This document shows, piece by piece, positions 1 through 12,050 of a stretch of DNA of 64,000 nucleotides. Each line of letters opens with the position of its first letter. The first letter of the stretch is position 1. Origin of the DNA: Perkinsus olseni (lineage: Eukaryota; Perkinsozoa; Perkinsida; Perkinsidae); assembly GCA_013115135.1 (NCBI GenBank), contig JABANP010000294.1, positions 1 through 64,000 on the forward strand. The letters run 5' to 3'. The position numbers and the translations under genes are program-made. Below the pieces are notes generated by a model. The model made no database searches, was not told where the DNA came from, and worked only from the letters and a program-made list of their open reading frames with translations.

Positions 1-732
1 GAAACGCTTCGCTCCGCTCAAGATACCAAAGCGCACTTTGGTCAGCGCACGCCCGTCTACTACTAAAGCAACACAGCACGGGCGATGGACTGACACCTTC
101 GGCGTGATAATAACAACAGAAGTATCATGTTACAGAGAAGCGGAGCAGAACTTGACGACAGAAAGTCGACGGAACACTGAGCAGTGGTCATGATGATGGC
201 AGGGGAGATCATCAGGAGATAACAAAAATCACGCATCAGCTGCCATCAGCCGACCAGGTCTGAAGAACCATGTCGTCTTTTGCTGGCGCGGCGATGGTGT
301 TGGAGGAGAGTTCCTCATTTCCCGGTCAGGTCGGACCCAGGCCACGCAGGGCACGGATGATCTCCGCCGAATTCTCACGTACGCCGGGTGGGTGGGGCCT
401 GCCAGGAGGCATCATGATGAAGAAGGAACGTCGTTTCCCTCGACTGTACCTCCTGTCCGACCAGGGAGTAGAACGCGGTGAGTGGAATCTGCCATGAGAA
501 AGAGCACTACTCGACAGTCGTTTGTGGTGAACCTACTGCTCTTCCGAGGAGGTCTCGTGGACTCCAACGTTCCTGAGATAATCACAAGACCATCCAACGT
601 TCAATCCAACGATCGTCCTCACTCGCGAAGCGGGGACAACTCGGTAGTTCATGGCGAAACAGGGCAGGGCAGAGGATAAGCGAGACGTTTTTGATAAGAC
701 CCGAAAAAAGCTGCTGCGCTCACAGTATGGTC
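1..732. other. No gene recognised
   Basis: Several overlapping short frames exist on both strands, none with convincing composition or motif. I see no RNA gene or clear repeat. Confidence 0.4.
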
Positions 733-1209
733 TTACCGCGAAGGGTTGAAGGGATTCCTCCAGTTCCGATCATCATTGCTGTCACCGAACTCTCCTTCCA
801 AGTCTGCCATTGACACTTGCGGTACCCTCGTTGTATCAATCGCGGGGAGTAGCTCCAGTCTAGCGGCCTTTAGCTTCTTCCGGCTATGAGAATCTTGCAA
901 CTCTTGCAATTCCTCAACGCTTCCACCACGATGCGCTGGTCCTCTTCTCTCGCTCTCAGTATACACTGGTCTCCGAGCCCCAGTCGCCCCCGCCCGTCCG
1001 GCAGTCTCCCTCCCTTCGCGCTCACGGTGAGCATCCAAGGCTGCTGGGTGGCCACCCAGCGACCTCCCCTCATCCGGCCGTCCCCTCGTACCCGCAGCAT
1101 TTCCGTCGGCTGCAGGAGCGTTTATTCTTGTCCGCTGATGGTGTTTCTCCGACGCAGGCTGAGGACCGGGGCGACCACTTGAACTGAGCAAGGCAGAAGC
1201 TTGTTTCAA
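733..1209 (-). CDS. Unassigned open reading frame, possible 3' exon
   Basis: An open frame on the minus strand whose last 57 or so codons are mixed charged and polar and look protein-like (a QELQDSHSRKKLKAARLE helix, then an acidic stretch ending NPFNPSR and a stop). The first half is rich in Arg, Gly and Ala and may be shadow or intron. It lies downstream of the Trp-rich membrane protein gene on the same strand and could be a separate small gene or a further 3' exon of that gene. I found no splice pair joining them. No family recognised. Confidence 0.25.
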   Translation of the reverse strand: MKQASALLSSSGRPGPQPASEKHHQRTRINAPAADGNAAGTRGRPDEGRSLGGHPAALDAHREREGRETAGRAGATGARRPVYTESERRGPAHRGGSVEELQELQDSHSRKKLKAARLELLPAIDTTRVPQVSMADLEGEFGDSNDDRNWRNPFNPSR

Positions 1210-1537
1210 ATCGCGACCCGAGGAGACCGTGGGAACGACGCAGCGGAAGAAACAGTTTCTTGGTCACTGCGTGTTGTCATCTCAACCTCAGTCCGGCTCG
1301 AGGAGAGAGACGACGATTTCGCACAGCACTTAGCGAGTCGACAGGGTTCACTGGGGCTGCTAGAAATCTAAGCGCCCGAAACACCATCTACCCTAGCATA
1401 AACAGAGGAGACGTACCCACGTCGAGTCGAACGTCTGGAAAGCTACACTCACCGAGTTATCAGATTTCAATTCGGGTATGTCGCCAAGGCGTGAAGCGAA
1501 AGACGCGTTCTCAGCAAATCTACCGCGGCATAGAAGC

Positions 1538-3699
1538 TTACTTGATCTTGTCGACATCCTCTTCAACGCCAGCCGCTATCTCGGTATCGGCGACGCTGTC
1601 CACTACACTCGGAGGCACCGCGACAGTGCTGCTCCCTCCCATGCTAGCCACGTTGGACGCTACATCGTCATCCACCCCCTCAATCACCGAACCCTCGCTT
1701 CGCTCCGTCTGAACGTCATCCAAAGGCTCCCTTCGGTAACTACTACCAACGCTCGCGGCGTTAGACAGACCGTCAGAGTCGGCCGCTGGGAGGGGTGCCC
1801 GACGACTGTCGTCCGCCGACCACAGGAGGCCACTCGGAGGGCCGCATTTGGTGACGGATATGTGAACAGAGGACGGGACAGGGAAGGCTATGGACTGCTC
1901 GTCCACCACGAGCCGCCTGAGGGGGGACCTCTCACGGAAGGGATTGATGAGAAGGAAGTGGTGATACAGTCTGTGATGCCGAAAGGAAAGTGAAACGAAG
2001 AAGTGGCAACAAAGCGAGAACGGCGGTCGTCGAATTATCGTATTTTAATGAAAAATTGAGGCCACTATGCCATGTGGTGGCGAGCTGCTGAGGGAGCTGG
2101 CCACTAGACTGGAGCTACTCCCCGCTGCTGAGCTGCTTAGCGAGTGCTTCTTTGGGCTTCAGCTGCTGTTGCCATCGGGCGTAGTGGCCTCATAGTTGCA
2201 TGTTGTTTTTTCTTCGTTACAGACTGCGGAATACGCACAGAGGGTTACCTGGTGCTTTCAGCTTCATCATCCACGCTTCTGGAGGCCAACCAGACTATAA
2301 GATAGAGGACGGAGGAGCCCAGGAAGATACTTCCACCAACAGCGGTGACGAGAACAGTGTCGAGATCAGGCAGGCTCAGCTGCTGAGAGAACGCGGAAAT
2401 GGTAAAGTCATGTGCCAACGATCGCCCTACTTCGATTCCGCGGAGCTTCTCCATCACGACAGACATGAAGTCCTCGAGGGTATCTAAAAGACAACTCAAT
2501 GCTTCACGACATGCCCTTCAAGAACGGCGGACCTCTGCCCGCTGTAAGGCTACTCCACAGCGCAGATCTCCACTCAGCCAAGTAGCCCCACGGGGCCTCC
2601 CATTGGTACCACTCCCCCAAAGCCTGTCCAATCCGCTGCCACGCTGCTAGGCTGTGCGCCTTCATGGAGGCCAACAAAAGAGCAATCTCAGCTGTGACCC
2701 AGGGGTCCTCAGCACCCTCCAAGGGGTCCGCTTCTCCATCAAACCAAGTCAGAATACTCCCCCAAGTGTCCACCGGATCGGTCACCTCATCGCCACTATG
2801 CCGCTCCGAACGCTCTCCCGCCTCGCCGAGCTTGTTCAACCCGAGCGAGCCGGTGAGCCTTTCGAAGACTGAAGGACCATCGCCTGGCTGATCTCCAGCG
2901 CTAAGGGGCTCCTCTCGCTTGGCTGCCATCCACGAGGAAGGTTCACCCTCATGCCCTTCTAGTGGTTTCCCTTTGCCGTCGTCTCCTCCCGGTGGTCCCC
3001 ACGAGGGCCACTCCCAGCCAGCCTGTTGCTTGGAAGACTCCTCAGGCTGCCACGTGCTCGGAAACAGCCCCCCTTGGGCGTCCTGCTCCTCAGCCGCCCG
3101 GTCTACCGTCTTACCAAGCGTCATCGAAAATACCCCCAATTGGTTCGTACCGACGTCTTCAGTTGTCTCAGAGCCCACCCACTCGGTGCTGCCGCTGCCC
3201 TCGGCGTCACCACCTTTTTTCTCTTTCGCTCCGCCGATACCCCACCACGAAGCTCCGTTTTCTTCCCTCGTCTCCGTTAACCCGTTCTCTCTCTCGGTCC
3301 GAGAGAGTCCGAGAGTCTCGGAGACGGCGGTGAGGTCTGCCTGGTGGCCAGAGAACGGCCACCACACCACGCTCCTCCACCGCCACTCGACGGAAGAGCT
3401 TACCGGACGGGAACTCTGCGTCCTCTCCTTTGTGGACCACATGCCCGTCCATGCACCCTCTGCTGGACGACCATCAGGGTCGCCGAAAGGCCACCACCAT
3501 GCGAGGGAGGAGTCTGAGTCGAGCTTCTCCTCTGAGGCAGAGGTCGAGGCGAGATCAGGTAGCGGCGAGGAAGGGGTCGGCTGCAACAACAGCTGCATGG
3601 CGGAAACGGTGAGCAGCAGTATCTGAGGTTGAAGCTAGGTTTTTCCAAAGAGAGTCGCCTTACCGTTATTCCAATAACTCCCAGAAAACAAGGATTCAT
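1538..3699 (-). CDS. Trp-rich secreted/single-pass membrane protein (4 exons, about 590 aa)
   Basis: Proposed exons on the minus strand are 3699-3664, 3622-2554, 2483-2249 and 1970-1538, with introns of 41, 70 and 278 bp. All phases agree and the frame ends in a stop. Exon 1 (12 codons) joins exon 2 to give an N-terminal signal peptide of the type MNPCFLGVIGIT plus ILLLTVSA, so the first intron splits the signal sequence. The large second exon is low complexity with repeated aromatic blocks (WWWPFGDPDG, WWPFSGHQ, WWGIGG, WEWPSWGPPGG, WEAPWGYLAEW) in an acidic Ser/Gly/Glu background. A hydrophobic stretch near residues 412-436 looks like one transmembrane helix and is followed by an acidic tail of about 150 residues. 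No family recognised. The 70 bp intron has a weak donor (GTAGCC); without it the protein would stop near 2504 and lose the helix. Confidence 0.55.
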
Positions 3700-4161
3700 A
3701 AGTCGAGCCGCGGAGGCCCTATGTGACGGGTCATTGCAGTTGGCGACGATGGCCCGCCACCCCATGGCAGCAGTTTCATCCCGAGAGACTAGATGTGAGC
3801 ACCTCGGACAGTTGTGGACCCAGTGAGGGGGCGGTCGGCCATCGAACTCATGAGGATCCGGGACGTCATAGAGGAGGGGAGACATTTACAATCCAATTTC
3901 AACTTTATTGAAGGGCATTACAAGCGCAAAGCTTACAGCCCTTGCATGCAATCCGTGCAAGTGGGTCGTGGGCGCGGTGAGGTAGACCAAGAACACTGGT
4001 CGGCATGTGAAAGAGACATATTCACGAAGAATACCGCCTGCGGAGGGACGTCTAGAAAATGCGCCGATAATCGATTATAATGGCGTGCGCTATTCACGTC
4101 AGCGCAGTTTCCCCTTCAGAACATCGCAAGACGCTCGTGGAAACATCCCCTCAGCATTGAA

Positions 4162-5249
4162 ATGGATGATACGAGCGACTCGACCTCTGTGACGGACCAG
4201 ACGACTCCTCCCGCTAAGCCGGGCCCTCCTGCTGCTGCCACTGAACAGGCTGAGGAAAGCGCCAAACCGAAGCTAGGGCTACCATCCAGACGCCCTGACG
4301 ACCAACGAGGCCCCCCTAAGGGTGGGTTCGACCCTCGAGGGGCCATGAACAGAGTCACCTACGCGGGATGGGTCCCGAACTATGGCCATTACGAGCACCC
4401 TTATGCTTACGGTATGGATGACATGTCCGGGCTGGATGGGGAAATGCCCTACTGTCCCGAAGACGTAGGCCAGGAGTTCATCCCTGGCAGAGGCCCGCAA
4501 GTTAGCGAGGTCTGCCAAAGGCTGATGAAGACACGCTTCTGCCGTTATGGCGCTCACTGCAAGTAAACAGATCCCTACTCCGGTCAGTTCATCGCCATCG
4601 CAGTGCTGTCGTTTGCCAGGTATGGTTCCAAGTGCTTCTACGCCCACAGCCAAGATGAGCTGCGCCAACGGCCTCCGCCACCAGCAGGATTCGCCCGTCA
4701 GATGAGACAAGACTACATCGACCCTCAGGCTTTCGGTAGGCTCACTCCGTTCAGTCAATTGCAACCATGATTCGATCAGACCCAGCTCTGATGCAGTTCG
4801 CTCCGACCATGGGTATGCCGTCACACGTCGGCCAGTATCCTCTAACAGAAGTCCCCTATGATGCCAATCCATATGGATGTCCCGTGGTGCCTCCACAGGC
4901 TGGCGGAAACCCGACCCCTCCAAGAGTGCATCCTGGCGGTTTTCGTGTCCCCCCGGGATTGAACCCGGGTGCTTACCCCGTGCCACCACATCTCGACTCG
5001 CCGTCTCATCAGTTCAATGGTGGCCTGGCCGATCCACGTCATTCTGCTCCGGCGGGTGCTTCTAATGGTCAGGCGCCCAACGACGGCACCGCCGCCCCTC
5101 AACAACAACACGTTCTACCCTCACCCACCAACGAGATGCTCGCCAGCCCCTTCGCGGTGGCCGAGCGCGTCTTTGGTCAAGCAGGTCTGAAACCGGAGCA
5201 AATCGCCAGTATCTTACAGGCTGCCCAACCCGTCTCGTACGGCGACTAA
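4162..5249 (+). CDS. CCCH zinc-finger protein (3 exons, 328 aa)
   Basis: Exons 4162-4562, 4620-4735 and 4780-5249 are separated by GT-AG introns of 57 and 44 bp and total 329 codons with the stop. The first intron falls inside the zinc finger; splicing creates C-X5-C-X5-C-X3-H (Cys127, Cys133, Cys139, His143) preceded by MKTRF and followed by SQDEL, as in single-finger RNA-binding CCCH proteins of protists and plants. The N terminus is acidic and Pro-rich. The C-terminal half is Pro/Gly-rich, with a short Gln run and an end (residues ~300-325) that could form a helix. The likely role is RNA binding, but no target can be read from the sequence. It is transcribed away from the Trp-rich protein gene, with about 460 bp between the two starts. 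Confidence 0.75.
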
Positions 5250-5885
5250 TAAGTGAAGCTTATGAACCATATTTTCGTTCTGACGATTCTATTTTCGCTG
5301 TCGGTGATTCCGTCGGCTCTGAGCAGCTGGCGTAAGTCACTGCTCACTATGAGCTCCTCATCGACATTCGCGTCAATTGACTCGATTACGTTCATGAAAT
5401 TGATGACCATGACCACCGCGTGCGTTATGATGATGAGCAGAGGATGTTTCGAGTTTTAAGTAATTGAATTAAATTCGGAAAAGTCACTCTGCTCTGATGT
5501 CCTTGGAGTCACGAAGCGAAGGGAAGCAGTATTTCATTGTGTGAATTTTTGTTGGGAAATACCACGAGCTGCAATTGCGCTGGTAACTACAACTGTCCGA
5601 TGGCTACCATTGAACGTGTGTAACTACACTAAGACTAACACTAGAACTGTGATAACTGAGAATGGCTGAACGCTTAAGCGAGGGAAGAAATGTGATGGAG
5701 GGGGTCAACAAAGATACGGATACGAAGATAAAAAATCGCAACCGTTAGGGACTCGCTCGTAGCGAGTAGCACTGCCTTCACTGTCCACCAACGTGGACTC
5801 TCATTGGGGAGAAAAGCGAAGAATCCAAGGATAATTCAACGGAGCTCGATGAGCCTCGTAGTGGAGTAGGTGGAATTATCATCAA
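5250..5885. other. Intergenic between convergent genes
   Basis: This lies between the CCCH gene (plus) and the first phosphatase (minus), so it should hold both 3' ends. A frame starting at 5262 encodes a signal-peptide-like stretch (MNHIFVLTILFSLSVIPSAL) but begins 12 bases after the CCCH stop and is probably 3' UTR. Nothing else seen. Confidence 0.4.
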
Positions 5886-8324
5886 TCACGCCATGCGGTG
5901 ACAGAAACCTTGAACGTCAATGCTCTGAGAAGCTTGAGGGCTCTGAAAGGGAAAATCAACACCAGACAGTTTTGAGGAAAGATATGCCAGCACAGCGAAG
6001 ATTCCAACCAGCCGCTACCTGATCGACCGTTCCAAGAGCGGTGGAGTTGTTCTCGAGTCGTATGTAGGTGCTCCATGTGTAATCCTGTCGCTCCTTGTTG
6101 AGTTTCATAATGATAACTCTGGCACCGGGCTTGGCAGCGAGAACTGATCCAATCATCGCAACACTACTGCAGCGGGTACTTCCAGGTGGACTCACCTCCA
6201 CCGTAGCCACCGTAGCCACTCTTCCTGCCATACCCGACATGTATCGTCCGAGATGTCGACTCTACTCGGGCGAGGAAGTCATTATTGTGGTCATGGCCGT
6301 GGAAGATTCCACTTACATTGAGACCGAGGGCCGCTGTGAAAAGACCTACACCGGAAGATATCAGAGTGGCTAAGATATCGGTACAAGTGGCAGCCGCTGA
6401 TTTCCCTCTATTTCCAAACGGGTAACCGGAAACTTTGCATCCTAGGAGGTGACGGCAAATGACAGCTGGATCGAAGGGCGAGCTGAGCACTTACCGGTAT
6501 TGCCACTACTGCAACCGACGTCTTCATCCTTCTCGCCACTGACACGCTGTGGGTCTTTGCCGAAGGCGTTCCAGTAGAGGAGGACCTGTGATGGACTAGT
6601 AAGAATCATGACCAATTGGCGTCGGCAACTAAGTACATCGGTAAGAGTCTAAGGAAGATCGGCTAACTAAGCCGGAACCGGTGGTGGACCATAAACTCAC
6701 ACACAAGCACACAAACAACCGAATTTGCGGCGAATTGGAATTGATACAGGTAGCCACTATACTCGGGTGTTCAAAGCAACAATGCTGGGTTCTTAAAGAC
6801 CCTCATTAGAAGCGAATGCGGGCTAGAGTTTCCCGTTAAAGGAGTGTCAGGCAGGTGTGCTCGAGACTGGGCCAAAGCGTACCTCTTGCAACGGTATATG
6901 CACGAACATGAGGCCCTGAAGCTCTCGGAGGTCTTCAGACTCTGCCTGGGATTTGAACCTGTGCGGAAAGAGAGTCATGGAACATTGCGACCCGCATCTA
7001 CCCCGCGACCAAATTGTCAGAAGCGGGTCAATCCACAGCGAGAACGGTGAGTAGGCGTCGGTGCCTTAGAGAAGGGAAAACCATGAGAGGACTCTATTTG
7101 ATGCCTATCTACCAGAATCGAAATTGAAAACACGTTGAAGGGCGAGCGCTCAGCGAGCCGCGATACGGGGGCTGCTCACCATTCTATCTGGTCCTCCGTG
7201 ACGCATCCCCAGCCTGTCAACCCCATGCACAACAGTTTACCGGAGTCCAACATCCACAACACACCAGTCGGTCTGCCCTTCGCCGTAGAGTTCTCATACA
7301 CGGGCACGTAGTAGACAGACCCGCCACTGACTCCGGGAGGGGCTAACAGCGACGGAAGCGGCTCTACAGTTGCTTCAAGGTCCCTCGGAACCCCTCACCA
7401 CACCTTCCTTCGCGAGGCTCAGATTGCTGTGGGTGGCATCATAAGCCATGATGGACTTTCCATCAGGCTCAATCCCATCTAGGAAGTGGTCATGGTTGCC
7501 CAGTGTGAGAGCATACGGTATCTGTGATGGGGGTGGTGGTGGAAACGAGCGAGAAAAAAGTAGGCCCTCGCGGATGAATGTGCGGTTTGAACGTCATCGC
7601 GAGGTCATCGCATTCTGAGCTAAGCATCGATGCCATCTGCGATATTGAGGCTGAATTAGTCGTTAACAGCGATTCACATTTCACCTGCTGCTTCCTGACG
7701 ATGGCGGTGAAGCGCTCCCATTGCTTTACGGAGAACTCTGTACAGTTGAACTCTACCCAGCATAGCACATCACCATAGTCGGAGTAGGCGTCACCATTAA
7801 AGACGACCTTCAAAGGCACACGCAAATCCAACGAACGAACCAGGAGATGATCACGGCTTATCGGGTTGAGCCAGTCGACTCCGGCATTCCCACTCACCAT
7901 GTCAGGTTTCTCGACGTCGAGCAGCGTCTTCTGGAATATCTGAATTACGAGAGGAACAGGACTGTGAAGTTGGTAGAAATGGGTACGACCAAGAAATACG
8001 TCTAAACCTGTCGGACAGCCTACTTCTGACTACTACTCAAGCCGGCCCACTGGTGCTATCATGCTAGGAATAATCAGCGAGTCAGCGGCAAGGCTGTGGT
8101 CGAATTGCCACTTTCAAAGTGAACGAAGCAGTATCCTAGCACGAGGGAGCCAATTCATGTCTCACATCCGACTTGTTGTCTCGGTCCTCAGTCTCGCCGT
8201 AGTGCAGATCGCTGAACACGAGAATCTTCAGTTCCCCGGTCGCGTCGTTGAAGTGCATCCGAGGTTTTCCCTCAGCCACCACAAACAAGGCAATGGTGGA
8301 GAGGAGGGCTACGCGTAAGGCCAT
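5886..8324 (-). CDS. Secreted metallophosphatase, Dcr2/PAP29-like, copy 1 (10 exons, 367 aa)
   Basis: Exons (minus): 8324-8166, 7939-7898, 7807-7685, 7521-7404, 7342-7180, 6958-6883, 6585-6495, 6345-6196, 6143-6019, 5942-5886. They sum to 368 codons with all phases matching. Residues 1-19 form a signal peptide. The metallophosphoesterase motifs occur in order: SDLHYGE (motif I), VVFNGDAYSDY (II), LGNHDH (III), FVHIPL (IV) and GHDHNNDF (V), followed by GYGRKSGYGGYG and GARVIIMKL as in the Dcr2/plant PAP29 branch. These enzymes are hydrolases with a two-metal centre; the substrate cannot be told. Intron 4 (61 bp) explains what otherwise looks like a frameshift. The last exon, ending QGFCHRMA, is supported by a matching exon in copy 3. 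Confidence 0.8.
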
Positions 8325-9437
8325 GGAGTAACGGTATCACACTGCCTCTCTCGAAGAGCGCAATATCGTGCTCTTCAACTTTTCTTGCATTGTTGCTTCT
8401 CTGTTGTTGCTTATAGTCAACGCAAGATGGGAAGGATTTAAAAGTCTTTCCGGAAAAAGCCGGTACTGCGAGGACATAAAAAACGGGGCTCCAAGAATTG
8501 TGACACCGGTCTCGAGGGGAAATGAGCGCGAGGGTGACCCATAGCGCCATCTGAAGCGTAATCCAGCACACATACTCAATACACGCGAGTGCGAGGCGTA
8601 CGAAGTTCGGAAGTATGAAGCTGAAAAGATGGTCTTCACTATGGAGTAGGAAGCTCCGTGAACGCTTGCCATCATGTACAGCACCCTGTATACAGTGGTG
8701 CTGACGGCTGAGGCTGGTACCCTTATTATTGCTCTAGAATCGCCTTGCTGTGAGCTATGTTGTCCATGCAATTGCACGCATGCGCAAACCTTGCTTCGCT
8801 CCCACCCCCACTCTTCGCCTAGAGTCAGCTTGAACACACAACTGTGAGACGTCGTTGTCTGGGCCGTGACGGGAGCCCGCTCGCGAACCGCGTGTCTCGG
8901 GTTAGTTTGGAGTCCACGCTGAAGATAACAGCGAACAACAGCCGCCCGAGATGAGAAATTGCGAACTTTGAAGATCATGGACACGAGGCTCCTAAGATGC
9001 CTCTCGGACACCGGCGAAGCGCGGCGATTGGGTTAGTGCTTGCATAACTACGCAAAAGCGTCCTGGTGCATTGGGATTCTCGACTAGGGCGAATTGATAC
9101 CTCGGGAGATGAGAAATATGTCATACCGTATGACTCATACGAACTCATTTCATGTTTCATCACGATGTATGCCCAGCTGCTGATGCGCCTTCCAGAAGAG
9201 CCTGACTGAACCTCCCTTCCATCCGATCCGAAGTTGACGACTCAATATCACACGCGCAACAGATAGGCTCCAAGAACTGTGCAACAAAAATCGTCATGAA
9301 TCTCACAAAGAGGAAACTGCGCACGATGAGCACTGTCGGCCGCAGCACGAACTTGAACTTGAGGTCACCATGAATAATCGCAGGTATGAGTCGGGCAAGC
9401 AGGAAAGACTATGGAGGTGAATTCACCTTGATTACGT
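8325..9437. other. Intergenic, upstream of phosphatase copy 1
   Basis: It should contain the promoter of copy 1 and the 3' end of copy 2. Around 8385-8460 there is a stretch similar to 48045-48120 (see findings). No gene recognised. Confidence 0.4.
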
Positions 9438-12050
9438 CATGCCGGCGCAGATCCCTTGGACATCAGAGCGAGAAAGCACGCGTCGTGCCTGTAATAGGAA
9501 GCCACGTGGTCTGCGCGCATCGGGCCGAGATACGCCCGCACAGCGAAGATTTCAACTCACCTCAATCTGCTTGGCCACATTTCGCATGGCCGAGGTCCTC
9601 TCCAGTCGCATGTAACTGCTCCACGAGTAACTCTGTCGGTTTTCGCTAAGTTTCATAACAATGACGGTGGCGCCAGGCACGTCGGCAAGGACTGATCGCA
9701 TCGCAAGGCGATCCATCAACATACACGGTGTATGATACACCACGCTCTGATGCCCAGCACAGCGTGGGAGAGCCTTCGAAGCTCTCAGCTGTGGTCCACA
9801 GCCTGTGGAAGCAGATTCTACGCGCGAAGGGGCTATTGAAGTCCCTCTGTTGAATCTACAGTAGTCTCTATGTCTCTCTCGACGGCTAGGATATGATAGC
9901 GTCTGTCTAAGATCGTCTGCGGCGGATGTCTGTGCACGTGCAGTGCAAGGCCGCAGTGCGAAGCCTCACGCTGACGTGCCACTGGAGCAGACGACCCTTG
10001 ACGTGCTCACCTCCACCGTAGCCACCGTAGCCACTCTTCCTGCCATACCCGACGTGTATTGTCCGAGAGTTCGACTCTACTCGAGCGAGGAAGTCGTTAT
10101 TGTGATCATGGCCGTGGAAGATTCCACTTACATTATGGTCGAAGGCCGCCGCAAAAAGGCCTGCAGAGGACAACTCGCTGAGCTGACGGGAAGCAACGAC
10201 GCCAAATCCGCACAGAGTAGAGCAAACACTGCAAAACATCGGGAAAAGACAACTGCTGCTGCGCCTCAGCGACCCGCATTCGACGGCCTCTCACCAGTGT
10301 TCACGCTACTGCAACAGACGTCCTCCGTCTTCAAGCCAGTCACAAGACTCGGGTCTCCACCATACGCATTCCAGTAGAGAAGGATCTGAAGCAGCGCCGC
10401 GAGGGAAACGTCTTCGCTGGACTGATCTTTCGCCGCTCCAAACATCGAGATGCTGATTGCAACGGAAGTCTTGGTACATCCGGAACGACAGGCCACCGTG
10501 GACAGCAATGAGAGGCGCTCATTGAGCAGGTTGCTTCCTTCGCATCACGCCACCCAGAGGCGACTAACGACGACCGCGGCTGGTACGCTACCTCTTGCAA
10601 TGGTATATGCACGAATACAATGCCTTGAACTCCTTTGAGCTCATCAGAGTCTGCCTGGGACTTGAACCTGTGCGGGTTAGGCCGCACGAGACGATGGCTC
10701 CGAGAGCACCGGTGGGGGCGATAGGATACGCGAAAGAGTTTTCTGGAGGTTCAAAACACTTGCACATACATATCGACCCTCCTCGCGTTCTCTCCGCAAG
10801 GTAACGAAGTCTTCTCAGTCGAAAACTGCGAACGCGCCGAAGGCCCAGGTATAAAGGCTCACCATTCTATCTGGTCCTCCGTGGCGCATCCCCAGCCCTT
10901 CAACCCCATGCAGTTCTCTTTACCGGAGTCCAACATCCACAACACACCTGTTGGTCGGCCCTTCGCCGTCGAGTTCTCATACACGGGCACGTAGTAGACA
11001 GACCCACCACTGACTCCGGGAGAGGCTAACATCAGAGGGTGGTTCGGGTGCTCCGTGACTCTGATGATACCTTCCCTCGAGAGGCTCCACCCGCTGTGTG
11101 TACTATCATAAGTTATGACGGACTTGCCATCGGGTTTAACTCCGGCAGGGAGATGGTCATGGTTGCCCAATGTGAAGGCATACGGTATCTGCCGAAGTCT
11201 GACTGACGCTTAGCAAAATGAATGAAAATGGCGCTTGAAGCCCTAGAATGCAACCTCGGCGAGCTTCAAAAGGGCAGCCGGAATTCCTTTTTTTCGTTAC
11301 AGATATGACACTCCCCCCCGTGTTCCGTAATTCAGCCAACCTAAGCCCTAGAACGGAAGGAAGGCATCGGGCCATTCTCTAGTTGATTATGATGAGTCAT
11401 GAATCACCTGTAGCTGCCTGACTGCGGAAGTGAAGCGACCCCATTGTGCTTCGAACCACTCCGTACAATCTCCACTGCCCTTGCAGGTCTCAGGAGCACT
11501 GTAGTCAGAGTAGGCGTCACCATTGAAGACGACCTGCCGCATGAAGGCGCAGTCGAAGCGAAGATGGGCCACTAGACATTCCATTGGTTTTTCCTCTGCT
11601 ACGGTCCGGACTTACCATGTCCGGCTTCTCGGCTTCCAACATTTTTCTTTGGAATGCCTGAAAGAATGCGAAGAAAAACATACTCAACGCGAATTATCCA
11701 CCCTAACTGCAGGGCACCCATCCGAAAACCTTCATCCGTATCATTGCTTAGCGCGAGAACGAAGATGGCGGCATCGGAAGTAAGTGAAAACCGCCGCCAA
11801 ACAGCAGGTCAAGGATCCCGCGGAAGGAGGCCTGTCTAACGGTGACGTATACGATTGCAGCCATGGAGTAAGCCTTGCCTACGTCCGATCGACGGTCCTT
11901 GTCTTCCCCCTCGCCGTAGTGCAGATCGCTGAATACGAGTATCTTAAGTTCACCCGTGCTGTCGTTGAAATGCATCCGAGGTCTTTGCTCAGCTCCGACG
12001 ACGAAGGCTGTTATGGCGAATAGGGACAAGTGGACGGCGTGCAGGCCCAT
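9438..12050 (-). CDS. Secreted metallophosphatase, Dcr2/PAP29-like, copy 2 (10 exons, 371 aa)
   Basis: Exons (minus): 12050-11883, 11657-11616, 11533-11408, 11188-11071, 11025-10863, 10667-10592, 10385-10295, 10160-10011, 9691-9561, 9488-9438. They total 372 codons in frame. The start at 12050 gives a clean signal peptide (MGLHAVHLSLFAITAFVVG); an in-frame ATG six codons upstream is an alternative. The five metal-binding motifs are all present (SDLHYGE, FNGDAYSDY, LGNHDH, FVHIPL, GHDHNNDF). Intron 4 is 45 bp, a multiple of three without stops, so retention would add 15 residues. Intron 5 is 195 bp. The last exon shifts frame relative to copy 3 by one missing base near the end, giving a shorter tail (DVQGSAPA). 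Same strand and exon structure as copies 1 and 3, so a tandem duplicate. Confidence 0.8.

Noticed and set aside
5262..5459. Small secreted protein gene with a signal peptide
   Set aside because: It begins 12 bases after the CCCH stop on the same strand, is Met/Thr/Ser-rich with no later features, and is most likely 3' UTR.
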